Shown: positions 8,497 to 17,777 of the stretch, piece after piece
How positions within the stretch are numbered: position 1 is the first letter of the stretch
Layout: each line of letters starts with the position of its first letter
Assembly (NCBI RefSeq): GCF_014304815.1
Contig: NZ_CP047958.1
Coordinates: forward strand, 1,364,001-1,428,000
DNA length: 64,000 nucleotides
Direction of reading: 5' to 3'
From: Synechococcus sp. MIT S9220
Lineage (GTDB): Bacteria > Cyanobacteriota > Cyanobacteriia > PCC-6307 > Cyanobiaceae
Notes under the pieces: generated by a model
The model's input: the letters and a program-made list of their open reading frames with translations, nothing else
Told to the model about the DNA's origin: nothing
The model's database searches: none
Program-made: the position numbers and the translations under genes

Positions 8497-10056
8497 ATGG
8501 CTCTGTTCCGCTCCGGTCCCAGCACCAGGGATCTGCGCGCCTTCATTCAACTGCTGGAGGAGCGGGGTCAGCTCAAGCGGATCACGGCCCCGGTGGATCC
8601 CGATCTCGAGTTGGCAGCGATCGCCGATCGCGTACTGGCCAGCGGTGGACCCGGATTGTTGTTCGAAAACGTGATCGGATCGTCGATGCCGGTCGCCGTC
8701 AACCTGCTCGGCACCGTGGAGCGCGTCGTCTGGAGCATGGGCCTCGAGCACCCAGAACAACTGGAAGACCTGGGTGAACGTCTGGCGCTGCTGCAACAAC
8801 CACGCCCTCCCAAGGGATTAGGGGAAACCAAGAAATTTGCCCGTGTGTTTTGGGATCTGGTGAAGGCAAGACCAGACAGGGATCTCTTGCCTCCCTGCCG
8901 GCAGCAGGTGTTTGAAGGAGATCAAGTCGACCTCGACAACATCCCCTTGATCCGCCCCTGGCCAGGCGATGCCGGGGGGGTCATCACGCTGGGACTGGTC
9001 ATCACCAAAGACCCCGAAACCGGCGTTCCCAACGTGGGTGTGTATCGACTTCAGAAACAGTCGGTCAACACCATGACCGTGCACTGGCTGAGCGTCCGCG
9101 GTGGTGCACGCCATTTGCGCAAAGCGGCAGCACTCGGCCAGAAACTAGAGATCGCCATCGCGATTGGTGTACATCCACTGCTGGTGATGGCGGCTGCCAC
9201 ACCCATTCCTGTGCAGTTGAGCGAATGGTTGTTCGCCGGGATTTACGCCGGCGAAGGCGTCAGGCTCACCCCCTGCAAGACCTTAGATCTCAAGGTTCCG
9301 AGTCACAGTGAGGTGGTGCTGGAGGGCACGATCACACCTGGTGAGGTGATGCCAGATGGACCCTTTGGCGATCACATGGGCTTTTACGGAGGGGTTGAGG
9401 ACTCACCTCTGGTGCGTTTCCACTGCATGACGCAACGCAAAGATCCGATCTTTCTGACCACATTCAGCGGCCGGCCTCCCAAAGAGGAAGCGATGTTGGC
9501 CATTGCGCTGAACAGGATCTACACACCAATCCTGCGCCAGCAGATCCCCGAGATCAAAGATTTCTTCCTGCCGATGGAAGCGCTGAGCTACAAGCTCGCG
9601 GTGATTTCCATCGACAAGGCCTATCCAGGCCAGGCCAAGCGCGCCGCGATGGCGTTCTGGAGTGCCTTGCCGCAGTTCACCTACACCAAGTTTGTGGTGG
9701 TGGTCGATAGTCACATCAACGTGCGTGATCCGCGCCAGGTGGTCTGGGCAATCGCCGCTCAAGTGGACCCACAAAGGGATCTGTTCACCCTGGAAAACAC
9801 GCCATTCGACACCCTGGACTTCGCCAGTGAGCAACTTGGCCTTGGCGGACGATTGGCAATTGACGCCACAACCAAAATCGGCCCTGAGAAAAACCATCCT
9901 TGGGGCGAACCTCTGAGCAGACCAGACGATCTGGAACAACGCGTGACAGACCGCCTGGACGAACTGGGATTAGCCGATATCAGCAACAGAGAGCCGAACC
10001 CAGAATTGTTCGGCTACCTGCTGGATCAGCTCATTGCCAACCGGACTCAGCCATAA
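8497..10056 (+). CDS. ubiD: UbiD-family decarboxylase
   Basis: A 519-residue prenylated-FMN-dependent (de)carboxylase. Family landmarks include GGVITLGLVITKDPETG, the EVVLEGTITPGEVMPDGPFG block and the FLTTFSGRPPKEEA block. In cyanobacteria this family removes the carboxyl group of the prenylated 4-hydroxybenzoate precursor of plastoquinone. That fits the solanesyl diphosphate synthase 3.6 kb away. ATG 8497 is chosen; a TTG two codons upstream is possible. The 3' end overlaps idiA by 26 bases in convergent orientation. Confidence 0.93.
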   Translation: MALFRSGPSTRDLRAFIQLLEERGQLKRITAPVDPDLELAAIADRVLASGGPGLLFENVIGSSMPVAVNLLGTVERVVWSMGLEHPEQLEDLGERLALLQQPRPPKGLGETKKFARVFWDLVKARPDRDLLPPCRQQVFEGDQVDLDNIPLIRPWPGDAGGVITLGLVITKDPETGVPNVGVYRLQKQSVNTMTVHWLSVRGGARHLRKAAALGQKLEIAIAIGVHPLLVMAAATPIPVQLSEWLFAGIYAGEGVRLTPCKTLDLKVPSHSEVVLEGTITPGEVMPDGPFGDHMGFYGGVEDSPLVRFHCMTQRKDPIFLTTFSGRPPKEEAMLAIALNRIYTPILRQQIPEIKDFFLPMEALSYKLAVISIDKAYPGQAKRAAMAFWSALPQFTYTKFVVVVDSHINVRDPRQVVWAIAAQVDPQRDLFTLENTPFDTLDFASEQLGLGGRLAIDATTKIGPEKNHPWGEPLSRPDDLEQRVTDRLDELGLADISNREPNPELFGYLLDQLIANRTQP

Positions 10057-11032
10057 GCTGAATGGCCTTGGGATTGAGTGCACTCAACTGAGAGATCGTC
10101 ACATTGTCAGGAGTGAACTTGGTCATCCCTTTGAGATAGGTCGAACCACCAACACCAGTGAGCGGGAATTCGAAAGTAGGACCTGCAATTCCTCTGCTTC
10201 CATCAGGGGAAGCCATGAATTCGATGAGTTCAATAGCAGCTGATTTGTTTTTGGCGTATTTCGACACAGCTGCTGCACTGATATTCACATGCGCAGGGTT
10301 TGGCATCACAATTTTGACCTGATTACCAAGCTTCGTGTCTTTCGCACCGTTGATACCAGCTCGCATTCGGGCAAGGTAGTAGTGATTCACGACCCCAACA
10401 CCACACTTTCCTTGAGCGACTGCGCGAATAAGAGCAATATCACCCGGGAAGTAAGGCTGGGAGACATTGGAAATCAAACCCTTCAGCCAAGATTTGGTCT
10501 GCGCCTCTCCGCGAATCGCGAGCTGATCAGCCACCAACGATTGGTTATAGACATTTTTACGGTTACGCAGGCATACTTTGCCTTTGAGATCGGGAGACGC
10601 TAACTGCGCATAAGTCTGCACCTGTGATGGCTTGACCTGATTAGGATTAATGATGATTGCACGTACACGTCGTGCAATACCAAACCAGCGATTACCGGGA
10701 TCGCGATAACGCGCTGGAACTTCGGCATTCAACTTTGCAGAGTTGATTGGCTGAAACAAACCAGCTTTTGCTGCATTGTTGATTCTGGCCGCATCAACAA
10801 GAATGATCACATCAGCCCTGGTGTTACTTCCCTCTCGCTTGAGACGCTCAACAAGAGAAATGCCTGCTGCTTCGATCAGGCGGACTTTGATCCCAGTTTT
10901 CTCAGAGAATGCCTTGTAAGTCTGGCGGTCCGTATTGTAGTGACGCCCCGAATAAACTCGAACTTCTTCGGCGTGTGCGGCAGCCGCCAAGAAAGACAGC
11001 GACGCGAGAAATGGGATGGCAAACAGCTTCAT
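10031..11032 (-). CDS. idiA: iron(III) ABC transporter substrate-binding protein IdiA/FutA
   Basis: A 333-residue periplasmic binding protein. A signal peptide (MKLFAIPFLASLSFLAAAAH, cleavage after AHA) precedes EVRVYSGRHYNTDRQTYKAF, the classic FutA/IdiA/FbpA start. Tyrosines that bind ferric ions in the family lie in SGRHYNTD and VNHYYLARM. It would deliver Fe3+ to a FutBC-type permease, which is not in this window. ATG 11032 is used because translation upstream has no signal-peptide character. It is divergently paired with a PKHD-type hydroxylase, a layout common in iron-regulated loci. I saw no convincing Fur box in the 96-base gap. Confidence 0.94.
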   Translation of the reverse strand: MKLFAIPFLASLSFLAAAAHAEEVRVYSGRHYNTDRQTYKAFSEKTGIKVRLIEAAGISLVERLKREGSNTRADVIILVDAARINNAAKAGLFQPINSAKLNAEVPARYRDPGNRWFGIARRVRAIIINPNQVKPSQVQTYAQLASPDLKGKVCLRNRKNVYNQSLVADQLAIRGEAQTKSWLKGLISNVSQPYFPGDIALIRAVAQGKCGVGVVNHYYLARMRAGINGAKDTKLGNQVKIVMPNPAHVNISAAAVSKYAKNKSAAIELIEFMASPDGSRGIAGPTFEFPLTGVGGSTYLKGMTKFTPDNVTISQLSALNPKAIQLMAESGWQ

Positions 11033-11128
11033 AAAACACAAGAACCCACCTGAGGTTGTCCAAGAAAAACCGGTTCGTCTTGCATGTTTGATACCAAGCA
11101 AGAGAGCATTTGATACTCCTGTAAAGCA

Positions 11129-11788
11129 ATGAACCATATCAAGCTTCAATTGCTCAACAATGAGGAGTGTGAAAAGCTTTTAAGCAAACTGTGCGATGCA
11201 GAGTGGATTGATGGAAAGACAACTGCAGGCTCTCAAGCCCAGGCGGGAAAAATCAATGAACAAGTCAAGCAATCCTCTCCCCTGAGTGCCGAGATTCATG
11301 CCTACGTACAAAAAGCAATGTGGGCTCATCCGGCCATTAAGAGCTTTTGCTTGCCACGAAAACTACATCGTTTTTTAGTTAGCAAAACAAGCGTTGGAGG
11401 AGGCTATGACAGCCATGTGGACAATGCTTATATGAGCAGCGGCAGAAGTGATTTATCTTTCACTTTATGCTTGTCTGATCACAATCAATTCAAAGGAGGA
11501 TCACTTGAAGTTGATACTGTGATGGATTCGGTTGACATTGAGCTTGAGCAGGGAGAAATCGTGATCTACCCAAGTACATCGATGCATCGCGTGAACACAG
11601 TCACGGAGGGCGTGCGCATCGCTTGTGTGGGCTGGATCGAGAGCTATCTGAAAAACGAGATTGATCGCGTCACACTCTTTCAACTGGATAGCGGCGCCAA
11701 AGGACTGCTGGCCAAGCATGGCCGTAGCGAAGAGCTTGATCTTATTTTTCTTGCCTATACGAATTTGCTGCGATCGTTGGGCACATGA
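11129..11788 (+). CDS. PKHD-type Fe(II)/2-oxoglutarate dioxygenase (PiuC/YbiX-like)
   Basis: A 219-residue soluble hydroxylase. Iron ligands are the HxD in GGYDSHVDNAYM (His97, Asp99 by approximate count) and a distal His in YPSTSMHRVNTVTEG. The Arg of VRIACVGWIES binds 2-oxoglutarate. PiuC/YbiX proteins are associated with iron acquisition genes, and here the gene is divergent from idiA. The substrate is unknown for the family. Length matches YbiX (~225). Confidence 0.9.
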   Translation: MNHIKLQLLNNEECEKLLSKLCDAEWIDGKTTAGSQAQAGKINEQVKQSSPLSAEIHAYVQKAMWAHPAIKSFCLPRKLHRFLVSKTSVGGGYDSHVDNAYMSSGRSDLSFTLCLSDHNQFKGGSLEVDTVMDSVDIELEQGEIVIYPSTSMHRVNTVTEGVRIACVGWIESYLKNEIDRVTLFQLDSGAKGLLAKHGRSEELDLIFLAYTNLLRSLGT

Positions 11789-11843
11789 AAGTACGTCGAT
11801 AATTCCTTAAAATGAGAAGCGTCCGTCACTTAGTCGTTCTGAC

Positions 11844-12074
11844 ATGAAGAGGTCTACTCTTTCCATCTTTCTTGCAGGTGCAACAGCATTGAGCACTGCC
11901 GTAGCAGTACCCGCGGCGTTAGCTGACAGTCCAACCGGTGGTATGCAGGAATGGAGCACCGACCAAGACATCGACGCTGAAGCCAAAAAAGATGCCGATG
12001 CCAAAAAAGCTGCTGAAAAAGCTGCTGAAGAAGAGCTCTGTGTACCCATTGGCGAAGGCGAAAATTGCTGGTGA
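11844..12074 (+). CDS. small exported protein with Lys/Ala/Asp-rich tail
   Basis: A 76-residue protein. Residues 1-27 form a signal peptide (MKRSTLSIFLAGATALSTAV ending in ALA). The mature part has a run of acidic and lysine-alanine repeats (KKDADAKKAAEKAAEEE) and ends in CVPIGEGENCW, whose two cysteines could form a disulfide. No family recognised. It is a stand-alone gene followed by a strong terminator at 12097. Confidence 0.7.
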   Translation: MKRSTLSIFLAGATALSTAVAVPAALADSPTGGMQEWSTDQDIDAEAKKDADAKKAAEKAAEEELCVPIGEGENCW

Positions 12075-12096
12075 AGTTCTAATCAACTCTTCAAAT

Positions 12097-12125
12097 AAAA
12101 AGGAGACCCAAGGGTCTCCTTTTTT
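12097..12125 (+). terminator. rho-independent terminator of the small exported protein gene
   Basis: Perfect 13-bp arms (12097-12109 and 12112-12124, core GGAGACCC/GGGTCTCC) with a 2-base gap end in a T run. It lies 23 bases after the stop of the 11844 gene. Confidence 0.9.
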
Positions 12126-12142
12126 ATGGTGCATTGACCGAC

Positions 12143-12170
12143 AAAAAAAAGCTCCCCTAACGGGGAGCTT
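12143..12170 (-). terminator. rho-independent terminator of the porin gene
   Basis: Read on the minus strand, arms AAGCTCCCC/GGGGAGCTT (12162-12170 and 12149-12157) with a 4-base loop are followed by a run of eight T. It lies 21 bases after the som stop codon. Confidence 0.92.
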
Positions 12171-12191
12171 GAAAGAATCAACAGTTCCGTA

Positions 12192-13874
12192 TCAGAAGCG
12201 GAACGTTGTTTGGACAAGGTAGCCGAAGATGTTGAATGTATCGGCGTTGTTTCCACCATACTGAGCAGATGTACCTGTGAGTTGTCCATAAGGACGTGAC
12301 AGGTAGAAGATGGTGGGTGTAACTGCGATGTTGTCAGTTACTTGGAACTGATAGTAGAGCTCCATGGAGTAGTTACCATCCCGAGCACCATTGTCTCCGT
12401 TGTCATTGTAGTTCTTCATGGCAGTCTTGAAATTAGACTGGGCAATCGCAGCACCAAGGATGTTGCCCTTCATGAAGGCATCCTTCCAATTCAAACCAAC
12501 GAACCAGTTCTGAGACGTGGATGAGTAGTTGAGATCAGTACCAGTGTCGCTTGCAGGACCGTTGAATGAGGAAAGACCCCATCCTGCACTGATGCTGGGC
12601 ATCCAACCAGATTCCTTAGGCTGCCACCATGCACGCAAAGCAACAGAATTCACATCAGAGTAAGAACCCTTTGTGTAATCGCCAGCTGCATTGACGTAAT
12701 AGTTGGCCTGGCCGCTAGGTGTGCCGTAGCCCTTGAAGGCGCCTGCTTGAGCGTACTGATAAGCAGCAGAAAGGTTCCACTGAGGATTGCCGTAAGCAAT
12801 TTGTGTGTTGAACCTTGCCTTCGAATCAGTGCCGCCAATACCACCGTTATTGGGGTTTGACTTTGCTCCGTTAGAAGCGTTGTAGCTGGCAGAAACGGTA
12901 AATCTAGGATCAGAGAAGTTTTCCTTCTGCTGCCTCCAAGCAAGACCAACACCAGGTGAGGTGCTTGCACCGTATGCACCGTAGTAACCGCCGAGCTTGA
13001 ATTGCTTCAAGATTTGACGGTAGACACTTGGGGTTGAACCAAGCATGTAGTAGGCCTCAATCTTGGGGCCTACATAAGCTGTGAAGCTTGCACCGATAGG
13101 GAACTGGTACCAAAGCTTGTCAACCTTCAGGGTATCTCCGTTGGAGTTACCAACCGCAAGATCAGCGAGGCTTGACTCACCAAAACCATTCTGGTTTTGA
13201 TCGTAGAAGTTTGCGCCGAAGTTACCGGTCTTGATGCGGGTGTACAGCAGATCTTTGCCAGTGAAACTGGTGTTCAGATCGAACTGAGCCGTGTAGTTGA
13301 AGGTGAGGGCGTCTTCACCGGTATAGGTACTGCCTGTACCAAGGCCCATATCGTTGTCGTCAGAGCCGCTGCCGCCGTAGGACAAGCCGCCCAGAACCAT
13401 GTCAACCCTGCCTTTCAGCTTGGTGGTGGTGGAGAACTGGGTTGCTTCCAGTTCGCCAACACGAGCTTCCAGTCCGTCAACACGGCCCTTCACGATGGCG
13501 AGTTCTTTTTCGAACTCCTTCATCAGACGCTTGAGCTCGTCGGTCACTTCGGTGACGCGGTCGAGGCAGGCGTTCAGCAGTGCAGCCGCTTCAAAGCGGG
13601 TCATTGCACGGTTGCCGCGGTAGGTGCCGTTGGGGTAGCCAGCGACGCAGCCGTAGCGCTCGATCAGGTTGCTGAGAGCCTGATAAGCCCAGTCAGTCGG
13701 ATAAACATCCGAGAACTGAGTGATGCTGGTGACCTGATCCACAGAAACCGCGTCAGCAGACACGGGTGCGTAGTCAGAGATGCCAGCAACGTTGACGTCA
13801 GTTGCAACAGCAGCGACTGGAGCCATAAGGCCCAGAGCAGCTGGAGCAACAAGAAGTTGCTTGAACAGTTTCAT
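12192..13874 (-). CDS. som: Som-type outer-membrane porin with N-terminal SLH domain
   Basis: A 560-residue cyanobacterial porin. A signal peptide (MKLFKQLLVAPAALGLMAPV) precedes an S-layer-homology domain (FSDVYPTDWAYQALSNLIER to TRFEAAALLNACLD, about 54-107) that would bind the cell wall. A short coiled coil (~112-148, KRLMKEFEKELAIVKGRVDG) follows. The C-terminal ~400 residues are a beta barrel rich in Gly, Asn and Tyr that ends with the terminal phenylalanine (VQTTFRF) used for outer-membrane assembly. Such porins are among the most abundant envelope proteins and mediate passive uptake of small solutes and ions. Strong terminator downstream. Confidence 0.95.
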   Translation of the reverse strand: MKLFKQLLVAPAALGLMAPVAAVATDVNVAGISDYAPVSADAVSVDQVTSITQFSDVYPTDWAYQALSNLIERYGCVAGYPNGTYRGNRAMTRFEAAALLNACLDRVTEVTDELKRLMKEFEKELAIVKGRVDGLEARVGELEATQFSTTTKLKGRVDMVLGGLSYGGSGSDDNDMGLGTGSTYTGEDALTFNYTAQFDLNTSFTGKDLLYTRIKTGNFGANFYDQNQNGFGESSLADLAVGNSNGDTLKVDKLWYQFPIGASFTAYVGPKIEAYYMLGSTPSVYRQILKQFKLGGYYGAYGASTSPGVGLAWRQQKENFSDPRFTVSASYNASNGAKSNPNNGGIGGTDSKARFNTQIAYGNPQWNLSAAYQYAQAGAFKGYGTPSGQANYYVNAAGDYTKGSYSDVNSVALRAWWQPKESGWMPSISAGWGLSSFNGPASDTGTDLNYSSTSQNWFVGLNWKDAFMKGNILGAAIAQSNFKTAMKNYNDNGDNGARDGNYSMELYYQFQVTDNIAVTPTIFYLSRPYGQLTGTSAQYGGNNADTFNIFGYLVQTTFRF

Positions 13875-14483
13875 TGATCCTCACACCAATAAAAGAGGAA
13901 GAGGCATTTGCCTCGCACCGTATTAAAACGCACAGACAGCGACTCCGCTACCCAAAAAGCAGTCAGGGCGACAAACAACAGAAACCTGAAACGCCGAATG
14001 GTTGGCGAAAGAACAAATCCAGCAGAGTCAGACCAGCTCGCGAAGCGCAAAAAACCAGATATTCCGACACCTCAATCGGGACTGGAAAGCCATGACTTCG
14101 ATGCAGAGGGGGATACAAGAAACGCTCAGACCCCTTGACCTCACTGCAGCAAATGGGAAAGAAGCGAATTTCAAAACCGGGACAGCGGCGGAGCAGCGAA
14201 CACCTGCTCAAAAAATTTCTACTCGGTAGATGCAGCGATCGAGCGCGAGAGATGAATCACGGTTGCCAATGCACAAACCGAACACCTTAGTGACATATGA
14301 AGCTCTCGTTCGTAAATCCAGTCGCTTCTAAGGCGGGCCCAGGCAAGACATCAGCGCCAAGGCACCAAGCCATTCACCATTCGATCAGCGACAACCCCAA
14401 TAAAAGCTCAGGCTCATTGATCACCCGGCAGAGCATCAGAACTTCGCCCGAACCTTCAAAACAATCCATAAATTATTTGGAGC
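13875..14483. other. intergenic region upstream of som
   Basis: About 610 bases without a convincing gene. Several frames are open on both strands, but their translations are rich in Arg/Ser/Thr/Pro and lack family features. It must hold the som promoter (near 13875-13950). I see no clear hairpin or operator. A small RNA cannot be excluded by eye. Confidence 0.4.
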
Positions 14484-14636
14484 ATGAAATTAAGCATGGA
14501 CGTTGCTCACGAACTGCATCGGCAACAACTCATCAAGGCTTACAACAACGCGGTCAAAAGAAAAGACTGGCAGGCGGCTCGAAATTACCGCGATGAGCTC
14601 AATATTCTAATCGCCAAAAAAGTTGCTCTCTCTTGA
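14484..14636 (+). CDS. small hypothetical helical protein (50 aa)
   Basis: A 50-residue frame from ATG 14484 (a second ATG is at 14496). The translation, MDVAHELHRQQLIKAYNNAV then KRKDWQAARNYRDELNILIA, is a charged amphipathic helix hairpin of the kind seen in small conserved picocyanobacterial proteins. The tail of the open frame at 1-296 is similar in style. No function can be assigned. Confidence 0.55.
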   Translation: MKLSMDVAHELHRQQLIKAYNNAVKRKDWQAARNYRDELNILIAKKVALS

Positions 14637-15006
14637 GCTCAGGCCGATCTGAATCCTCAATCTGAATCTTTATATCGATTGCGCACCAACGATTTTCGAG
14701 AAATACGACTTTTGCTCAGATGATTGCCCATACGCAGTAAAAATGCCAATTTTTACAGCTTTTGCTCAATACACTGCACTCAGATAAAACTCTGAAATAG
14801 CGCTATATCCTTAAAGGTATCTCAATCCGCTAATTACGCGGATCAATGATTATATTTTACAAAATATTTTGAGCGAGTTTGTCTTTGCATTCTAAGTAAA
14901 CATGATGCCAGCAATTCACAACCTGCGATTGCAATCCAACCCCGGTCCATCGTCTGGCGCGGAATCAAGCGACTCATAGAATTAAGGCACAAAGCCATGA
15001 GAGAAC
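14637..15006. other. AT-rich intergenic region before aroA
   Basis: About 370 bases with no gene, clearly AT-richer than the flanks. Besides the repeat at 14737 it holds a second inverted repeat, ATCCGC/GCGGAT (14825-14830 and 14838-14843, 7-base loop). The aroA promoter should lie here. No tRNA cloverleaf was found. Confidence 0.4.
14737..14756. promoter_or_regulatory. perfect inverted repeat (operator or hairpin)
   Basis: Arms GTAAAAAT and ATTTTTAC (14737-14744, 14749-14756) are separated by four bases. It is AT-rich and without a T run in the right place for a classic terminator. It may be an operator, or a weak terminator for the 14484 gene. Confidence 0.35.
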
Positions 15007-16326
15007 GTGCCGGGAACCCCAGGAGATGCCCGCCAACTGAGATCCGGCGGAACTCTCAGGGGTCACGTGAGGGTTCCTGGAGATAAATCGATCTCTCATC
15101 GGGCCTTGCTGTTTGGAGCTATTGCTGAAGGCCAAACCACCATTGAGGGCCTGCTGCCCGCAGAGGATCCGATTAGTACGGCAGCCTGCCTCAGAGCGAT
15201 GGGAGCGGAGATCAGTCCTGTCGCCGACGGGGAAATCATCACCGTTCAAGGAGTCGGTCTGGATGGATTGCAGGAGCCCAGTGAAGTGCTCGACTGCGGG
15301 AATTCAGGCACCACCATGCGCCTGATGCTCGGGTTATTGGCGGGACGCGATGGCCGACATTTTGTGCTGAGCGGGGATGATTCCCTCAAGCGGAGACCCA
15401 TGCAACGCGTTGGGCAACCGCTCTCAATGATGGGAGCCGACGTGCGCGGACGCGGCCAGGGCAATTTCGCACCGCTGGCTGTGCAGGGATGCAAGCTGCG
15501 CGGTGCCGTTGTCGGCACCCCCGTCGCCAGTGCACAGGTGAAATCCGCCTTGCTGCTCGCCGCACTGACGGCGGATGGAACCAGCACGGTGATTGAGCCT
15601 GCACACTCCCGCGATCACAGCGAACGCATGCTGAAGGCCTTTGGTGCAGACCTGGATGTAGGCGGGGAGATGGGTCGCCACATCACCGTTCGCCCCGGTG
15701 CTCAGCTGCAGGGTCAGCATGTTGTGGTGCCAGGTGATATCAGCTCAGCAGCGTTTTGGCTGATCGCCGGCGCCCTGGTGCCCGGTGCTGATCTGACCGT
15801 TGAAAATGTTGGTCTGAATCCAACCCGCACTGGAGTGCTGGAGGTTCTGGAACAGATGGGAGCCAAGATCGAAGTGCTGAATCAGCGTGATGTGGCAGGC
15901 GAACCGGTGGGGGATCTGCGTGTTACGCACGGATCACTGAAACCCTTCCGGTTTGGAGAGGAAATCATGCCGCGACTGGTGGATGAAGTTCCGATCTTGA
16001 GCGTGGCGGCATGCTTCTGCGATGGAGAAAGCCAGATCACTGGAGCGGCTGAACTGAGAGTGAAAGAAACAGACCGATTGGCGGTGATGGCACGCCAGCT
16101 GAAAGCCATGGGCGCAGACATTGATGAGCATCCCGACGGACTAACCATCCGTGGGGGTCGACCACTGAAAGCTGCACAACTCGATAGCGAGACCGACCAT
16201 CGCGTTGCCATGAGTCTTGCGGTGGCAGCCCTGATGGCCAAGGGTGATTCAACCCTGATGCGCAGTGAATCCGCAGCGGTCAGCTACCCCAGCTTCTGGA
16301 CCGATCTCGATCGATTGCAGCGTTGA
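15007..16326 (+). CDS. aroA: 3-phosphoshikimate 1-carboxyvinyltransferase (EPSP synthase)
   Basis: A 439-residue shikimate-pathway enzyme (shikimate-3-P + PEP to EPSP + Pi). The conserved [14 protein letters not shown] (substrate-binding lysine), [15 protein letters not shown] and [10 protein letters not shown] blocks are present. The GTG at 15007 is the start; the nearby ATG at 14997 is out of frame. The TGA overlaps the TTG start of the next gene, so the methyltransferase is probably coupled. Confidence 0.97.
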   Translation: MPGTPGDARQLRSGGTLRGHVRVPGDKSISHRALLFGAIAEGQTTIEGLLPAEDPISTAACLRAMGAEISPVADGEIITVQGVGLDGLQEPSEVLDCGNSGTTMRLMLGLLAGRDGRHFVLSGDDSLKRRPMQRVGQPLSMMGADVRGRGQGNFAPLAVQGCKLRGAVVGTPVASAQVKSALLLAALTADGTSTVIEPAHSRDHSERMLKAFGADLDVGGEMGRHITVRPGAQLQGQHVVVPGDISSAAFWLIAGALVPGADLTVENVGLNPTRTGVLEVLEQMGAKIEVLNQRDVAGEPVGDLRVTHGSLKPFRFGEEIMPRLVDEVPILSVAACFCDGESQITGAAELRVKETDRLAVMARQLKAMGADIDEHPDGLTIRGGRPLKAAQLDSETDHRVAMSLAVAALMAKGDSTLMRSESAAVSYPSFWTDLDRLQR

Positions 16327-17261
16327 CCCATCCGCTCGGGCAACTCAGGGCGCTCGAAACGGCTGACGGAAGTCTGAGTCTTCACAGCGATCACTTTGAT
16401 GAGGCGTTTCACAGCTCCGCAGGAGCCCTTGAGGAAACGGAAACGAAATTTGTCCGCCCCGCCGAGCTGGGACGGTTCTCGCAAACGAGCGAGCTCAAGC
16501 TGCTCGATGTCTGCTTCGGGTTGGGGTACAACAGCGCGGCCGTAATGGCTGCACTGCCTCCCACCAGCCCACCCTGGGTGCAGTGGTGGGGGCTGGACGT
16601 TGACCCGCGGCCCCTTGCATGGGCACTGAATCACCAACCGTTTTGTGACCTGTGGCCCAGCGCCGTTCTGCAGAGGCTTGAACAGCTTCATAAGAGCGGT
16701 AGCTGGCGTGACAAGGGGGGCCAGGGAACGATGCTTTGGGGCGATGCGCGCCAAAACCTGAAGGCCCTGCCCAGCAGTTGTCAATTGGACCTAATCCTCC
16801 TGGATCCCTTCTCTCCTGGGCGCTGTCCACAGCTCTGGAGCGAGGAATTCCTGAGAGCTTTGGCCAGTCGTCTGGCACCGGGAGGGCGCCTGCTCACCTA
16901 CTGCAGAGCCGCTGCCGTGAGAAGCAGCCTGCGGCGTGCAGGCCTGACACTTCGATCACTGCGTCCGGCAGCACAACAACGGATCGGATGGAGCGCCGGA
17001 ACCCTGGCAGTGAAACCCCTCGCCTCAGCACCATTGGCGAAGGAAGGGCCTGGTTGGACTGCACTGAGTGCCATGGAAGAAGAGCACCTCAACACCAGAG
17101 CGTCCGTGCCCTATCGAGATCCCGAGGGTGTTGATCAGGTCGAGAGCATCCAACAACGACGGGAGCTCGAGCAACAGTGCTGTGATCTGGAGAGCACCAG
17201 TGCCTGGCAGCGTCGCTGGATGATGAACAAAACTCGACAGCAAAGTTCAGATATCAGCTGA
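16323..17261 (+). CDS. MnmC-like (MnmD) SAM-dependent methyltransferase
   Basis: A 312-residue protein of the Methyltransf_30 type. The SAM-binding strand-loop [19 protein letters not shown] is at about residues 59-78, and the acidic [26 protein letters not shown] block is typical of the methyltransferase half of MnmC. In MnmC this half finishes mnm5s2U in tRNA wobble positions; the FAD oxidase half is absent, as in stand-alone MnmD proteins. It starts with TTG at 16323, overlapping the aroA stop as TTGA. The tRNA substrate is inferred from family only. Confidence 0.82.
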   Translation: MTHPLGQLRALETADGSLSLHSDHFDEAFHSSAGALEETETKFVRPAELGRFSQTSELKLLDVCFGLGYNSAAVMAALPPTSPPWVQWWGLDVDPRPLAWALNHQPFCDLWPSAVLQRLEQLHKSGSWRDKGGQGTMLWGDARQNLKALPSSCQLDLILLDPFSPGRCPQLWSEEFLRALASRLAPGGRLLTYCRAAAVRSSLRRAGLTLRSLRPAAQQRIGWSAGTLAVKPLASAPLAKEGPGWTALSAMEEEHLNTRASVPYRDPEGVDQVESIQQRRELEQQCCDLESTSAWQRRWMMNKTRQQSSDIS

Positions 17262-17777
17262 GTGTGATCCTGAAACGAAGAAACAGGTTTGGATTTTCCA
17301 GGCTGGAGCGACATCAAAAACAGCTTGTACAGGCTGAATTAAAATGCTCTGATCAGACTGTTTTCGCCGCTGAGATCAACTTTCGCCCGGATAAAAAACA
17401 AGGCCGATGGCGGGATCTTGATGGTCATTTCTGTTGATTGATGGTGGGGAGTTCAAGACATCGTCGACATCGGGCCCATGAAGGTCCAGGCTGAATGCAG
17501 TGATGTGCATTTCTGCCATGACTTTCACCCTGTCCGGCTTCGACGCCTGGACATTTCAGATCGTCTTTTACGGCAGTCTTCTGGTTCTTGAAGCCCTACA
17601 CGACGACGAGCGCCTCAGCACAGTGCTCCAACCGATGGACTGCACCCGTCAACGGGCCCATGCCTTGATCCGTCAACCCAGTTGCACCCTGGTTGGCCGT
17701 TGAAGAGACCAAGAACCATCCTGCTGGGCTGAAGCCACGGGATCCCAGTAGATTCCGCCCGTTTCGCATTACTGTTC
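17262..17777. other. intergenic region before glmU
   Basis: About 515 bases between the methyltransferase gene and glmU. Apart from the doubtful ORF at 17518 it shows no gene, RNA or strong hairpin. It presumably carries the glmU promoter. Confidence 0.35.
17518..17703 (+). CDS. hypothetical 61-residue ORF
   Basis: The frame from ATG 17518 (an upstream in-frame ATG lies at 17500) translates to a short hydrophobic start (TLSGFDAWTFQIVFYGSLLV) and a polar tail. The remainder of 17262-17777 shows no other gene. No ribosome-binding site stands out and no family is recognised, so it may not be real. Confidence 0.3.
   Translation: MTFTLSGFDAWTFQIVFYGSLLVLEALHDDERLSTVLQPMDCTRQRAHALIRQPSCTLVGR

Noticed and set aside
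11033-11128. Search for a Fur box between idiA and the PKHD hydroxylase
   Set aside because: Context predicts one, but no stretch matched the 7-1-7 or 19-base pattern well enough to report.
14297-14596. 99-codon plus-strand frame before aroA
   Set aside because: Low-complexity Ser/Pro/His text; a better 50-residue frame (14484-14636) overlaps it in another frame.
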